A DNA stretch of 64,000 nucleotides, from the NCBI RefSeq assembly GCF_014925385.1, contig NZ_JACSDK010000018.1, positions 62,001-126,000 of the forward strand, read 5' to 3'. The DNA comes from Pelagibius marinus (GTDB lineage: Bacteria; Pseudomonadota; Alphaproteobacteria; Kiloniellales; Kiloniellaceae). Both the position numbers and the translations under genes were made by a program. Positions 9,943 through 17,735 of the stretch are shown here, piece by piece. The stretch's first letter is position 1. Every line of letters starts with the position of its first letter. A model generated the notes under the pieces. It worked only from the letters and a program-made list of their open reading frames with translations, was not told the origin of the DNA and ran no database searches.

Positions 9943-10785
9943 CTAATCGAAGTAAGCAACCCGCTCGGCGGGCGGCAGGATTGTGTTCAGCATCATCTCG
10001 AGGCGCCGCGGATTCTCCTGGCGGCTGATCGAGGCCGCGCCGATGGTGTAGATCTGGCACACCGTCGACTCGATCTGCGCGTTGCGCTCCAGCTTGCTGG
10101 CCAGTGGATTGAAGACCATGTTGGCCAGCACCGCGCCGTAGAAGGTGGTCAGCAGCGCCACCGCCATGGCCGGGCCGATGGTGGAGGGGTCGTCCAGGCT
10201 GCCGAGCATCTGCACCAGGCCGATCAGCGTGCCGATCAGGCCCATGGCCGGCGCCACTTCGCCGGCACGGCGCAGCACCCCGGCGGCGCGCTGGTGGCGC
10301 TCGAAGGTCGCCTCCGTCTCGCGGCTCATCACGCGCTCCACTTCGTCGGCGGGAATGCCGTCCACGACCATGCAGATGGCGCGGTAGAGGAAAGGCGCGT
10401 AGTGCAGGCTCTCGGTGATGGTCTGCAGGGCCAGGCGACCGCGCTTGCGGGCCAGGTCGGCCAGGTAGAGCGACTGCAGGACCGCGTCTTCCGGCGAGTC
10501 GGCGTGGTAGATCGCGGCGCGGAACATCAGGCCCTGGGCCTGGCCGACTTCGGTCAGGCTAAAGGAGACCGTGGTCACCAGGAAGGTGCCGCCGATGACG
10601 ATCAGGATCGAGGGAATGTCCAGGAAGGCCGCCGCCTGGCCGCTCAGCACCATGGCGCCGGCGATCATGGCGAAAGCGCCGCCCACGCCGAGCAGCGTGG
10701 CGAAGTCGATAGACGGGCTGATCCGCGGAATCTTCATTTCCGCGGTCGGCTGCGCCTCGGCGCCGGTTGTCTGGGTATCGACCAT
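9943..10785 (-). CDS. motA: Flagellar motor stator protein MotA
   Basis: 280-residue four-helix stator subunit of the MotA/PomA family. Helices are near residues 28-50, 57-80, 172-195 and 202-225. The last pair contains APAMGLIGTLIGLVQML and AVALLTTFYGAVLANMVFNP, the helix 3/4 signature around the ion path. The cytoplasmic loop carries the charged segment RVMSRETEATFERHQR that contacts FliG. It sits between fliN and flbD, while its partner motB is about 40 kb away at 50274. Ion specificity (H+ or Na+) cannot be decided from what I can see. Confidence 0.92.
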   Translation of the reverse strand: MVDTQTTGAEAQPTAEMKIPRISPSIDFATLLGVGGAFAMIAGAMVLSGQAAAFLDIPSILIVIGGTFLVTTVSFSLTEVGQAQGLMFRAAIYHADSPEDAVLQSLYLADLARKRGRLALQTITESLHYAPFLYRAICMVVDGIPADEVERVMSRETEATFERHQRAAGVLRRAGEVAPAMGLIGTLIGLVQMLGSLDDPSTIGPAMAVALLTTFYGAVLANMVFNPLASKLERNAQIESTVCQIYTIGAASISRQENPRRLEMMLNTILPPAERVAYFD

Positions 10786-10808
10786 GATCCTGGATTCCGA
10801 AAGCCGAC

Positions 10809-11174
10809 TTAGTTGCCGCTACGGTCGACTTTGATGATTTCCGTCATGGTCACGCCGAGGTGCTCTTCCACCACGACGACCTCGCCGCGGGCGACCAGAC
10901 GGTTATTCACGTAGATGTCGATGGCCTCACCGACTTTGCGGTCCAGTTCCACGATGGCGCCGCGGCCCAGCTTCAGCAGCTGGCTGACCTGCATGTTGGC
11001 CTTGCCCAGTACCGCGGAGACCTGGACCGGAATATCGTAGACGGCTTCCAGTTCCTTGGCGTTGGTCGGCGGCCGGCCGGCCTCGGGAAGACTGCCGTCG
11101 TCCTCTTCCTGCATCTCCATCTCGGGAGTGCTTTCTTCCAGATCGGCGAGATCCAGGGTTTCGTCTTCGGTCAT
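10809..11174 (-). CDS. fliN: Flagellar switch protein FliN
   Basis: 121 residues. An acidic N-terminal tail (about 1-40, many Glu/Asp) is followed by one SpoA domain (YDIPVQVSAVLGKANMQVSQ, then LKLGRGAIVELDRKVGEAID and NNRLVARGEVVVVEEHLGVT). FliN forms the bottom of the C-ring with FliM and FliG and docks FliH during export. It lies between fliH and motA in the long operon. Confidence 0.96.
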   Translation of the reverse strand: MTEDETLDLADLEESTPEMEMQEEDDGSLPEAGRPPTNAKELEAVYDIPVQVSAVLGKANMQVSQLLKLGRGAIVELDRKVGEAIDIYVNNRLVARGEVVVVEEHLGVTMTEIIKVDRSGN

Positions 11175-11200
11175 GGAGACCTCCTAATCAACTGTCGCCG

Positions 11201-12022
11201 CTAGGCGCTCTGTGCCCGCCGGAGCGGCTCGATCTCAGCCGCGGCCTGCGGCTGGGAAGGGGATTCGGCGCTCTTGGGCGCCACTGTTTCGTCTTGCTGT
11301 GCCTGAGGCTGCCCCTCGGCCTGATCCCCGGCCTGATCCCCGGCCTGATCCTGGGGCTGCGCCGTCGGGCGCGGCGGAGCCGGGGCCATTGCGCGGGCGA
11401 TGATGGTGTCGATTTCCTTCCACAGGCCGGATTGGTCGCGCTCCGCGCCACCATCGGCCCATTCGACGCGCACGTCCCCGGCGGCAATGGTTTCGTCGAC
11501 CAGGAACACCAGCTTGCCCTCGAAGCTGCCGCGGCTGGTGCTGCTCTCGATGCGCTCGCGCAGCGGGTCCAGGTCGCAGTCGGCGCAGCGGATCAGCAGG
11601 CGCGGCTCGTCGCGCAGACGCTCCAGGCAGGCTTCCACCACCGCCCGGATCTCCTCCAGCCCGCCGTCGCGCGCCAGGCGCGGGAAGATCTTGCGGACTA
11701 CGGTGACGGCGGCATCCAGCGAGCCGCGTCGGCGCTCCGTCTCCAGCTGCTCCAGTTCCTGGGCCAGCCGGTCGAAATGCGGGGGCAGGTCGGCGACGCT
11801 GTCGGCAAGCCGCTTGGCGTGGGACTGTTCGGCCTCGGCCAGACCCGCGGCCTTGCCCTCGGCGAAGGCGGCCTGGCGCGCGGCTTCCAGTTCCTCTTCG
11901 CTGAAGGTCGGGGCAGGGGGCGCGGCGGTCGCCTCGGCCTCGGCGGCGGCACGCGCTTTCGCCTCGCGCTCGCGCTCGGTCTCGAAAGAGGTGTCGAAGA
12001 GATATTTTTCGAAGGTGCCCAT
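11201..12022 (-). CDS. fliH: Flagellar export regulator FliH
   Basis: 273 residues. A conserved short N-terminal motif (GTFEKYLFDTSFETEREREA) is typical of alphaproteobacterial FliH. A coiled, Ala/Glu-rich middle precedes the C-terminal FliH/V-ATPase-E-like domain (about 95-225), which includes SFEGKLVFLVDETIAAGDVR. FliH binds the FliI N-terminus and links it to FliN. The C-terminal tail is a low-complexity Gln/Pro stretch with a three-fold Asp-Gln-Ala-Gly repeat. It lies between fliG and fliN. Confidence 0.9.
   Translation of the reverse strand: MGTFEKYLFDTSFETEREREAKARAAAEAEATAAPPAPTFSEEELEAARQAAFAEGKAAGLAEAEQSHAKRLADSVADLPPHFDRLAQELEQLETERRRGSLDAAVTVVRKIFPRLARDGGLEEIRAVVEACLERLRDEPRLLIRCADCDLDPLRERIESSTSRGSFEGKLVFLVDETIAAGDVRVEWADGGAERDQSGLWKEIDTIIARAMAPAPPRPTAQPQDQAGDQAGDQAEGQPQAQQDETVAPKSAESPSQPQAAAEIEPLRRAQSA
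11319..11353. repeat. 12-bp tandem repeat within fliH
   Basis: The unit GGCCTGATCCCC occurs twice in full and a third time truncated. It encodes the repeated DQAG of the FliH tail. Being a multiple of three it keeps frame, so length variation by slippage would be tolerated. Confidence 0.8.
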
Positions 12023-12043
12023 GATCGCGCCGCTCCCGCCCTG

Positions 12044-13060
12044 TTAGTAGACGAGCTCGTCCTCTCCCTTATTCTCGCTGATGATGATCTCGCCCTTCTC
12101 GGCCAGGTCTTTAGCGGTGGCGACCATGTACATCTGCGCCTCGTCGACGTCCTTCAGGCGGACCGGGCCCATGGCCTGCATGTCTTCCTTCATGATCTTG
12201 GCCGCGCGCTCGGACATGTTGGAGAAGAAGAAGTCGCGCAGCGTCTCCGAGCTGCCCTTCAGCGCCGTGGCCAGCTTGGACTTGTCGGAGGCGCTGAGCA
12301 GTGTCTGCACGCCGCCCGGATCCAGGTTGCCGAGGTCCTCGAAAGTGAACATCAGGGCCTTGATGCGCTCGGCGGAATCGCGGTTGCGTTCCTCCAGCGC
12401 GGTCAGGAAGCGGGTCTCCAGGGTGCGGTCCAGGTAGTTGAAGATGTCCGCCATGAGCTCGTGGGAGTCGCGGCGGTTGGTCTTCGCCAGGTTGGACATG
12501 AACTCGTTGCGCAGGGTGCGCTCGACGTCGTCCAGCACCTCCTTCTGCACCGCCTCCATGCGCAGCATGCGCATCACCACTTCCATGGCGAAGGGCTCGG
12601 GCAGGACGCCCAGCACCTTGGCGGCGTGCTCCGGCTTGATCTTGGACAGCACCACGGCGACGGTCTGCGGGTATTCGTTCTTCAGATAGTTGGCGAGCAC
12701 CATCTCGTTGACGTTGGCCAGCTTGTCCCACATGGTGCGACCGGCCGGGCCACGGATCTCCTCCATGATGCCGTCGACCTTGTCCTTGTCCAGGACACGC
12801 ATCAGCAGGCGCTCGGTGCTGTCGTAGTTGCCGGTCACCGAGCCGGTGGTCGAAATCTGGTCGGCGAACTCGACCAGCATCTGTTCGATCAGCTCAGAGG
12901 TCACGGTGCCGAGGTTGGCCATGGCCTGTGACAGCTCGCGGATCTCTTCGTCGTCCATCATGCCGAACAGACGCGCGGCGTTCTCTTCGCCGACGGCGAG
13001 CATGAGAAGGGCGGCCTTCTCCGGGCCGCTCATGCTTTGGATGTCTTCGCGTACGCGCAT
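12044..13060 (-). CDS. fliG: Flagellar motor switch protein FliG
   Basis: 338 residues with the N-terminal FliF-binding domain ([20 protein letters not shown]), the middle domain, and the C-terminal torque domain ([20 protein letters not shown], with the charged helix [20 protein letters not shown]). The EHAAKVL motif of the middle domain is present ([20 protein letters not shown]). FliG transmits stator force and direction to the C-ring. It is 15 bp downstream of fliF. Confidence 0.97.
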   Translation of the reverse strand: MRVREDIQSMSGPEKAALLMLAVGEENAARLFGMMDDEEIRELSQAMANLGTVTSELIEQMLVEFADQISTTGSVTGNYDSTERLLMRVLDKDKVDGIMEEIRGPAGRTMWDKLANVNEMVLANYLKNEYPQTVAVVLSKIKPEHAAKVLGVLPEPFAMEVVMRMLRMEAVQKEVLDDVERTLRNEFMSNLAKTNRRDSHELMADIFNYLDRTLETRFLTALEERNRDSAERIKALMFTFEDLGNLDPGGVQTLLSASDKSKLATALKGSSETLRDFFFSNMSERAAKIMKEDMQAMGPVRLKDVDEAQMYMVATAKDLAEKGEIIISENKGEDELVY

Positions 13061-13075
13061 GGGGTCTAGTCCGCC

Positions 13076-14773
13076 TTACAAGTCTGCGTGGAGCCAGCCG
13101 CGGATGATGCTCACGGCTTCTTCCGGATGCTTTTCGATAATCTCGCCAATCTTCTTGACCGAGGAGGCCCGCACGCGGCCTTCCACCTGGTTCAGGTCGA
13201 TCATCTGGTCGATTTCGCTGGCGATGTTCTTGCCGCCGCCTTCCTCACCGACGCGGGTGGCGACCACGGTGCCCGGATCACCGGGCAGGCGCGGGATTTC
13301 CCGGCCGTCCGGGCCGATCAGGGCCGGCTGCGGGCTGCCGTCCGGCAGCAGGGCGGGGCCGCCCTCGGTCAGGCTCTCTTCGTCGACCTCCAGCAGGCGA
13401 CCGAGCAGCGGGCGCACCACCAGCAGCAGTACCAGCACGGCGACCACGCCGAGGACCAGCAGCTCCGCGATCCGCATGAGGTCGGCCTTGGTCAGGCCGA
13501 AGAGGTTCTCCTCGAGCGTCCCGTCGGCGCCGGCGACCTCGATGAAGGGCATCTCGACGACCTCGATAGTGTCGCCGCGCCCCTCGTCGTAGCCCACGGC
13601 GGAGCGGACGAGAGCGGTGATCTTCTCCAGCTCCTCGGCGTTTCGCGGTTCGTAGGTGGGGTTGCCCTCGGCGTCCTGGACCGTCTTGCCGTTGACCATG
13701 ACGGCGACCGAGAGGCGGCGCACCATGCCGGCTTCGCGGATGTGCGTCTTGACCGTCTTGGTGATCTCGTAGTTGACGGTTTCCTCGGTGCGCGAGGTCT
13801 GGCTCTGGCTGCCGCTGCCGGTGTCGAGCTCCGGCAGGGCGTCTGGCAGATTGTTGCCCACCGTCACGCCGGCGGGGGCGCCGTCCTGGTTGGTCGCCTG
13901 CTCCTCCACCACCTGGGTGGAGCGCACGACCTGGCCGTCCGGATCGAAGATCTCGGCGTTTTCGGTGATACGGTCGAAATCCATCTCGGCGGAGACCTGG
14001 GCGCGGACGTTGCCGGGGCCGAGGGAGCGGGCCAGCATTTCCTCGATGGTGCGCACCAGGCGGGATTCGTAGCCGACGCGCATTTCCTCGGCGCGGCCGG
14101 CGGTCTGCGACACGTTGCCTTCTTCGGTGCCGCGGGCCAGCAGGTTGCCCTGATCGTCGATGATGGAGACCATGGCCGGCTTCAGGCCGGGCACCGCCGC
14201 GGCCACCAGGTGCTGGATCGAGCTGACCTGCTGTCCGTCCAAGGTGCGGTTGCCGCCCAGCATGAGGACGATGGAGGCGCTGGGCTCCTGGCGATTGCGG
14301 CTGAACAGCTCGCGCCGCGGAAGCACCAGATGCACGCGCGCCTGCTTGACCGAGGAGACCGAGCGGATGGTCCGGGCCAGCTCGCCCTCCAGCGCGCGCA
14401 CATGATTGATGTTCTGGACGAAGTTCGTGGTGCCCAGGCCCTCGGAGCGGTCGAAGATCTCGTAGCCGATCGAGCCGCCACTGGGCAGGCCGTCCTCGGC
14501 CATGACCACGCGGGTGCGGCCGACCTGGTCTTGCGGGACGAAGATCTTTCCGCCTTCCTCGCCGATGCGGTAGGGGACGTTCATCTGCTCCAGACGGGCG
14601 ATGATCTGTCCGCTGTCCTGCGTGTCGAGGTCGGCATAGAGCAGCGACATCTCCGGCGAGGCGAGTCGGCTGGTCAGGTAGATGAAGAATGCAATGATGC
14701 CTGCCGCGACCGCCGCCATCATGCCGAGGCGGGCCGGGCCCAGACTCTTCAGTGTCTCAAAGAGAGAGTTCAA
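13076..14773 (-). CDS. fliF: Flagellar MS-ring protein FliF
   Basis: 565 residues, the first gene of the long leftward operon. A transmembrane helix at about 17-37 is followed by the secretin-like ring-building motifs (YADLDTQDSGQIIARLEQMN, GLPSGGSIGYEIFDRSEGLG). A second helix lies near 440-460 (LLVLGVVAVLVLLLVVRPLL). The C-terminal FliG-binding tail ends VRASSVKKIGEIIEKHPEEA and GWLHADL. FliF nucleates basal body assembly. The region upstream (14774-15022) holds a 9-bp inverted repeat and a possible CtrA half-site, and it is the only plausible promoter for the ten-gene operon. Confidence 0.97.
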   Translation of the reverse strand: MNSLFETLKSLGPARLGMMAAVAAGIIAFFIYLTSRLASPEMSLLYADLDTQDSGQIIARLEQMNVPYRIGEEGGKIFVPQDQVGRTRVVMAEDGLPSGGSIGYEIFDRSEGLGTTNFVQNINHVRALEGELARTIRSVSSVKQARVHLVLPRRELFSRNRQEPSASIVLMLGGNRTLDGQQVSSIQHLVAAAVPGLKPAMVSIIDDQGNLLARGTEEGNVSQTAGRAEEMRVGYESRLVRTIEEMLARSLGPGNVRAQVSAEMDFDRITENAEIFDPDGQVVRSTQVVEEQATNQDGAPAGVTVGNNLPDALPELDTGSGSQSQTSRTEETVNYEITKTVKTHIREAGMVRRLSVAVMVNGKTVQDAEGNPTYEPRNAEELEKITALVRSAVGYDEGRGDTIEVVEMPFIEVAGADGTLEENLFGLTKADLMRIAELLVLGVVAVLVLLLVVRPLLGRLLEVDEESLTEGGPALLPDGSPQPALIGPDGREIPRLPGDPGTVVATRVGEEGGGKNIASEIDQMIDLNQVEGRVRASSVKKIGEIIEKHPEEAVSIIRGWLHADL

Positions 14774-14835
14774 AATTGACCGTCCTGATGCGTCATCGAC
14801 CTAAGCTTCGGAAGCCGTCGACCAGAGGCTTCCAC

Positions 14836-14924
14836 AAGCCAGCCGAAAACCGGTTCATCGCATTGGCTGGCTTGAATTTTTAGGCTAATTGCTCCCGGTA
14901 AAGGTCACGTTAACAGCGGGCAAT
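14836..14924 (-). promoter_or_regulatory. fliF upstream region: inverted repeat and possible CtrA half-site
   Basis: A perfect 9-bp inverted repeat, AAGCCAGCC at 14836-14844 and GGCTGGCTT at 14865-14873, is flanked by a run of T on the plus strand. Further from fliF, GTTAAC at 14909-14914 gives ATTG-CCCGCTG-TTAAC on the minus strand, a half match to the CtrA consensus. The fliF operon is a CtrA class II operon in Caulobacter (established there). Assignment here is weak. Nothing else was recognised in the 324 bp between fliF and sciP except the terminator at 15023. Confidence 0.3.
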
Positions 14925-15022
14925 AATTGCCTAGCTGATGGGAAGAATTTTCCCCCTGCTGAATCCGGGCCCGCGCGGCGCCTTGGCGAAGGTGATTAAC
15001 GGGAGCTTAAGGCCGTCAAAGC

Positions 15023-15054
15023 AAAACCCCGCCGGAAGGTCCGGCGGGGTTTTT
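15023..15054 (-). terminator. Bidirectional intrinsic terminator after sciP
   Basis: A 14-bp perfect stem (AAAACCCCGCCGGA, 15023-15036, with TCCGGCGGGGTTTT, 15040-15053) and a 3-base loop. Runs of A on the left and T on the right let it work in both directions. It lies 44 bp beyond the sciP stop and separates it from fliF. Confidence 0.9.
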
Positions 15055-15097
15055 CAAGAGAGCTGAAATTCAATGCCGGCGCGCAGCGCGCCGCTGG

Positions 15098-15448
15098 TCA
15101 GGAGCTGGAGCGGTTGTCGCTCATCTTCTCGGCCTGGCTGGCCAGATGACGACGGTACTGCTGCAGGCGCGTGGTGCGCAGTCCGCGCATGCCGTGCTTG
15201 TCGATCAGGCTCTGCCAGGACAGGAATTCCTCGACAGAGAGGTTGTAGCGTTCACAAGCCTCTTCCAAGGTGAGCAGGCCGGCGCGCACCGCAGTGACGA
15301 CCTCGGCCTTGCGGCGGATCACCCAGCGCTTCGTGGACGGCGGCGGAAGGTCGTCCAAGCTGAGCGGCTTGCCTGCCGGCCCAATCACGTTGGCTGGCCT
15401 ACCTGAACTGTCGGAATACATCGAACAGATCCTGTCTCTCAAATTCAA
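15098..15448 (-). CDS. sciP: SciP, CtrA-antagonist (DUF1153 family)
   Basis: 116 residues containing the DUF1153/SciP core: TKRWVIRRKAEVVTAVRAGL, then EEACERYNLSVEEFLSWQ and GLRTTRLQQYRRH. In Caulobacter SciP binds DNA and CtrA and blocks transcription of CtrA targets, including flagellar genes (established). The helix-turn-helix is complete. The first ATG (15448) gives about 10 residues more than usual, and the internal Met10 (15421) is an alternative start. A good CtrA box lies 55 bp upstream, which fits CtrA control of its own antagonist. Confidence 0.93.
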   Translation of the reverse strand: MNLRDRICSMYSDSSGRPANVIGPAGKPLSLDDLPPPSTKRWVIRRKAEVVTAVRAGLLTLEEACERYNLSVEEFLSWQSLIDKHGMRGLRTTRLQQYRRHLASQAEKMSDNRSSS

Positions 15449-15502
15449 TCTGTGGTCCCGCTAAGATAGGCTGGCGCTGTTTAAAATTCGCTAAATCAGG
15501 CG

Positions 15503-15518
15503 GTTAAGCTAAGATTGA
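15503..15518 (-). promoter_or_regulatory. CtrA box upstream of sciP
   Basis: On the minus strand the site reads TCAA-TCTTAGC-TTAAC, one mismatch from TTAA-N7-TTAAC with exact 7-bp spacing. It is 55-70 bp before the sciP start, in an AT-rich stretch. sciP is a CtrA target in Caulobacter. Confidence 0.6.
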
Positions 15519-15580
15519 GAGAACTTGAAGCCTTCCTTAATCTTAACGGCCGCAACAGCGCAAACCCTGGGGATGAGGGG

Positions 15581-15641
15581 TCCGGCAGCTGCCGGAGGGT
15601 CTTCCCCGGGATGAAATTTTATTTGTCATCCCGGGGAAGAC
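15581..15641 (-). terminator. Palindrome and 16-bp hairpin downstream of flgE
   Basis: Two adjacent structures. TCCGGCAGCTGCCGGA (15581-15596) is a perfect 16-bp palindrome. GTCTTCCCCGGGATGA (15599-15614) pairs perfectly with TCATCCCGGGGAAGAC (15626-15641) around an 11-base AT-rich loop. They sit 20 bp past the flgE stop. No T-tract follows on either strand, so this may protect the 3' end of the hook mRNA or act as a weak terminator rather than a textbook one. Confidence 0.6.
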
Positions 15642-15660
15642 GGCCCCTCAGGCCTCAGCT

Positions 15661-16914
15661 TTAGCGCTTAACGCGGATCAGTTCTTCCAGCATGTCATCG
15701 GCGGTTGTGATGACCTTGGTGTTCGCCGAGTAGGCGCGCTGGGTGATGATCATCTTGGTGAATTCCTCGGCCAGGTCGACGGTCGAGGATTCCAGGGCGC
15801 CCGGGGCGATATCGCCGGCGCCGCCGTTGCCGGCAAGGTTCAGCTGGAAGTTACCCGAGCGGTCGGTTTCCAGGTAGACGTTGCCGGTGCGGGCCTCCAG
15901 GCCGTTGGGATTTCGGAACATGCCCAGTGGCAGCTGGTAGATGTCCAATCTCTGCCCGTTGTCGAAGAGGGCTGTGACGATGCCTTCCTCGCTGATCGTG
16001 ATGCCGGTGTAGTTGCCGAAGCGGACACCGTCCTGATCGATGTTCGAGATTGTGAAGTTACCGGCGAACTGGGTCAGGCCGTCGGTACCGGCCACCGTCC
16101 CCAGGTCCAGGGTGACGGTCGAGTTGCCGGCACCGGTGGTGAAGCCCGTCAGGGTCACGCTGGGGGCGGCCGGCGTGAAGGACAGGGGCGTGCCGTCGGT
16201 ATCGAAGGTGATGGAGCCCGTGCCGGTAGCAGTGGCCGTGCCGACGCCCAGCATGGTCGGGTTCTGGGCGGTCCAGGACCAGGTGTTCAGCGCGGTCTTG
16301 GTGAAGGTGATGTCCATGTCGTGGGCATTACCCAGCGAGTCGAAGACCTGGGCCGTCACCGAGAAGCTGTCGGTAACCGCGGCCGTGGAGGGCAGGTTGA
16401 CGCCCAGGGAGATACCGGTCGTCGCCGCGGCGCTGCCCGAGAGGTTCGAGATGTTCACCGTCTCCAGGCCGGTGAAGGTGCTGGAGCTGGGGGGCGGGGT
16501 GGTGGTGCGCAGGTTGTAGCCCTGCAGGTAGTAGCCCGCCGCGTTCTCCAGGTTGCCGCTCTCATCCGGGTTGAAGGAGCCGGCGCGGGTGAAAAAGAAG
16601 TCGTCGCTGAACCCCGGGTTCGCCGCCTCGTTGACCACGAAGAAGCCCTGGCCGGCAACCGCAAGGTCGGTGCCCGAGGCCGAGCCCTGGAGCAGGCCCT
16701 GGCGGTCGATGAAGGAATAGGGCGAGGACATCACGCCACCCGGCGTATGGGTGGTCTGCGTCGCGGCCTGGGTGACCAGGGTCGAAAAGCGCGCGCTGGT
16801 GCCCTTGTAGCCGATCGTGTTCACGTTCGCGATGTTGTCCGAGATCATGCCCAGGGCGTTGCTCTGTGCGGCGAGACCGGACACCCCGGCAAACATGGCG
16901 CCGTAGATACTCAT
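15661..16914 (-). CDS. flgE: Flagellar hook protein FlgE
   Basis: 417 residues. The N-terminal rod/hook motif is MSIYGAMFAGVSGLAAQSNA, then DNIANVNTIGYKGTSARFST. The C-terminal D0 helix is TVDLAEEFTKMIITQRAYSA, ending ELIRVKR. The middle (about 150-330) is Thr/Ser/Gly-rich, as expected for the exposed hook domains. FlgE polymerises into the hook under a FlgD cap and FliK length control, and both of those genes are immediately upstream in the same operon. Confidence 0.97.
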   Translation of the reverse strand: MSIYGAMFAGVSGLAAQSNALGMISDNIANVNTIGYKGTSARFSTLVTQAATQTTHTPGGVMSSPYSFIDRQGLLQGSASGTDLAVAGQGFFVVNEAANPGFSDDFFFTRAGSFNPDESGNLENAAGYYLQGYNLRTTTPPPSSSTFTGLETVNISNLSGSAAATTGISLGVNLPSTAAVTDSFSVTAQVFDSLGNAHDMDITFTKTALNTWSWTAQNPTMLGVGTATATGTGSITFDTDGTPLSFTPAAPSVTLTGFTTGAGNSTVTLDLGTVAGTDGLTQFAGNFTISNIDQDGVRFGNYTGITISEEGIVTALFDNGQRLDIYQLPLGMFRNPNGLEARTGNVYLETDRSGNFQLNLAGNGGAGDIAPGALESSTVDLAEEFTKMIITQRAYSANTKVITTADDMLEELIRVKR

Positions 16915-17041
16915 GACTTCGTCTCCTTGGTTAGGGCCGGTCAGCTGCCATTTGGAGGGGCACTTCCGGGCCTGAAATCAGCTCTCTTGTTGCTCGAAAA
17001 CTCTAAATTCGTTGCATCAGCTCTGTGCGGCGGGCCGCGGT

Positions 17042-17716
17042 CTACTGCTCGATGGTCAGGACGTCGCTCAGCGCCACTTCCAGATCATCGATCTCCAGGA
17101 CGACCTCGCCGTTGACCAGCTTCACGCCGGTCACCTGGCCTGCCGTGCCCTGCACCAGCGGTACCGGGTTGTCTTCACTGTCGATCGCTGTGACCAGGAA
17201 GCCGTAAAGGCCGTCCTCGAGGGGCTCGCCGTCGTCGTCGAGGCCGTCCCAGACGACCTCGTGGTGGCCGACATCGGTGTCGGCGTCGATGGTGCGGACC
17301 GTGTTGCCCTGTTCGTCGATCACCAGGATGTTTGCCTGGGCGGCGTTGGCGCCCAGGTCGTAGGTGATTGTCGACTGGCCGTCCTGCAGCATCAGGATGA
17401 TGCCGTCTGCGCCGACCGTCTTGCCGATGTAGTTCACCGCATCGTTCAGCTGCATTCCATCCTGCAGGGCAAGCAGCTGATCCAGCTTCTTGTTCGTCGA
17501 GATCGCCTGCTCGACGCTGGTGAACTCGACCAGCTGGGAGGTGAACTCGTTGGTGTCCATCGGGTCCAGCGGGTCCTGGTATTGCAGCTGCGTGGTCAGC
17601 AGCGTCAGGAAGGTGTCGAAGGTTTCGGCCAACGACGACCCGTTGGTCAGCGAACTGGCGTCGCTGCTCTTGAACTCCACGCCGTTGACCGGCTCACGTA
17701 CGCTTTCGATCGCCAT
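17042..17716 (-). CDS. flgD: Hook-capping scaffold FlgD
   Basis: 224 residues. The N-terminal FlgD signature is FDTFLTLLTTQLQYQDPLDP, then TNEFTSQLVEFTSVEQAIST. A C-terminal Ig/Tudor-like beta domain follows (VIDEQGNTVRTIDADTDVGH, DGLYGFLVTAIDS). FlgD caps the growing hook. It lies 19 bp after fliK and 127 bp before flgE; the spacer before flgE holds only a ribosome-binding stretch. Confidence 0.95.
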   Translation of the reverse strand: MAIESVREPVNGVEFKSSDASSLTNGSSLAETFDTFLTLLTTQLQYQDPLDPMDTNEFTSQLVEFTSVEQAISTNKKLDQLLALQDGMQLNDAVNYIGKTVGADGIILMLQDGQSTITYDLGANAAQANILVIDEQGNTVRTIDADTDVGHHEVVWDGLDDDGEPLEDGLYGFLVTAIDSEDNPVPLVQGTAGQVTGVKLVNGEVVLEIDDLEVALSDVLTIEQ

Positions 17717-17735
17717 GATTCAGTCTCCTTCCGCC

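Noticed and set aside
16936-16950. A sigma-54-like element (TGGCAGCTGACCGGC, minus strand) just before flgE.
   Set aside because: The -12 half is poor and transcription would start about 10 bases before the ATG, inside the ribosome-binding region. flgE is better explained as part of the fliS1-fliK-flgD operon.
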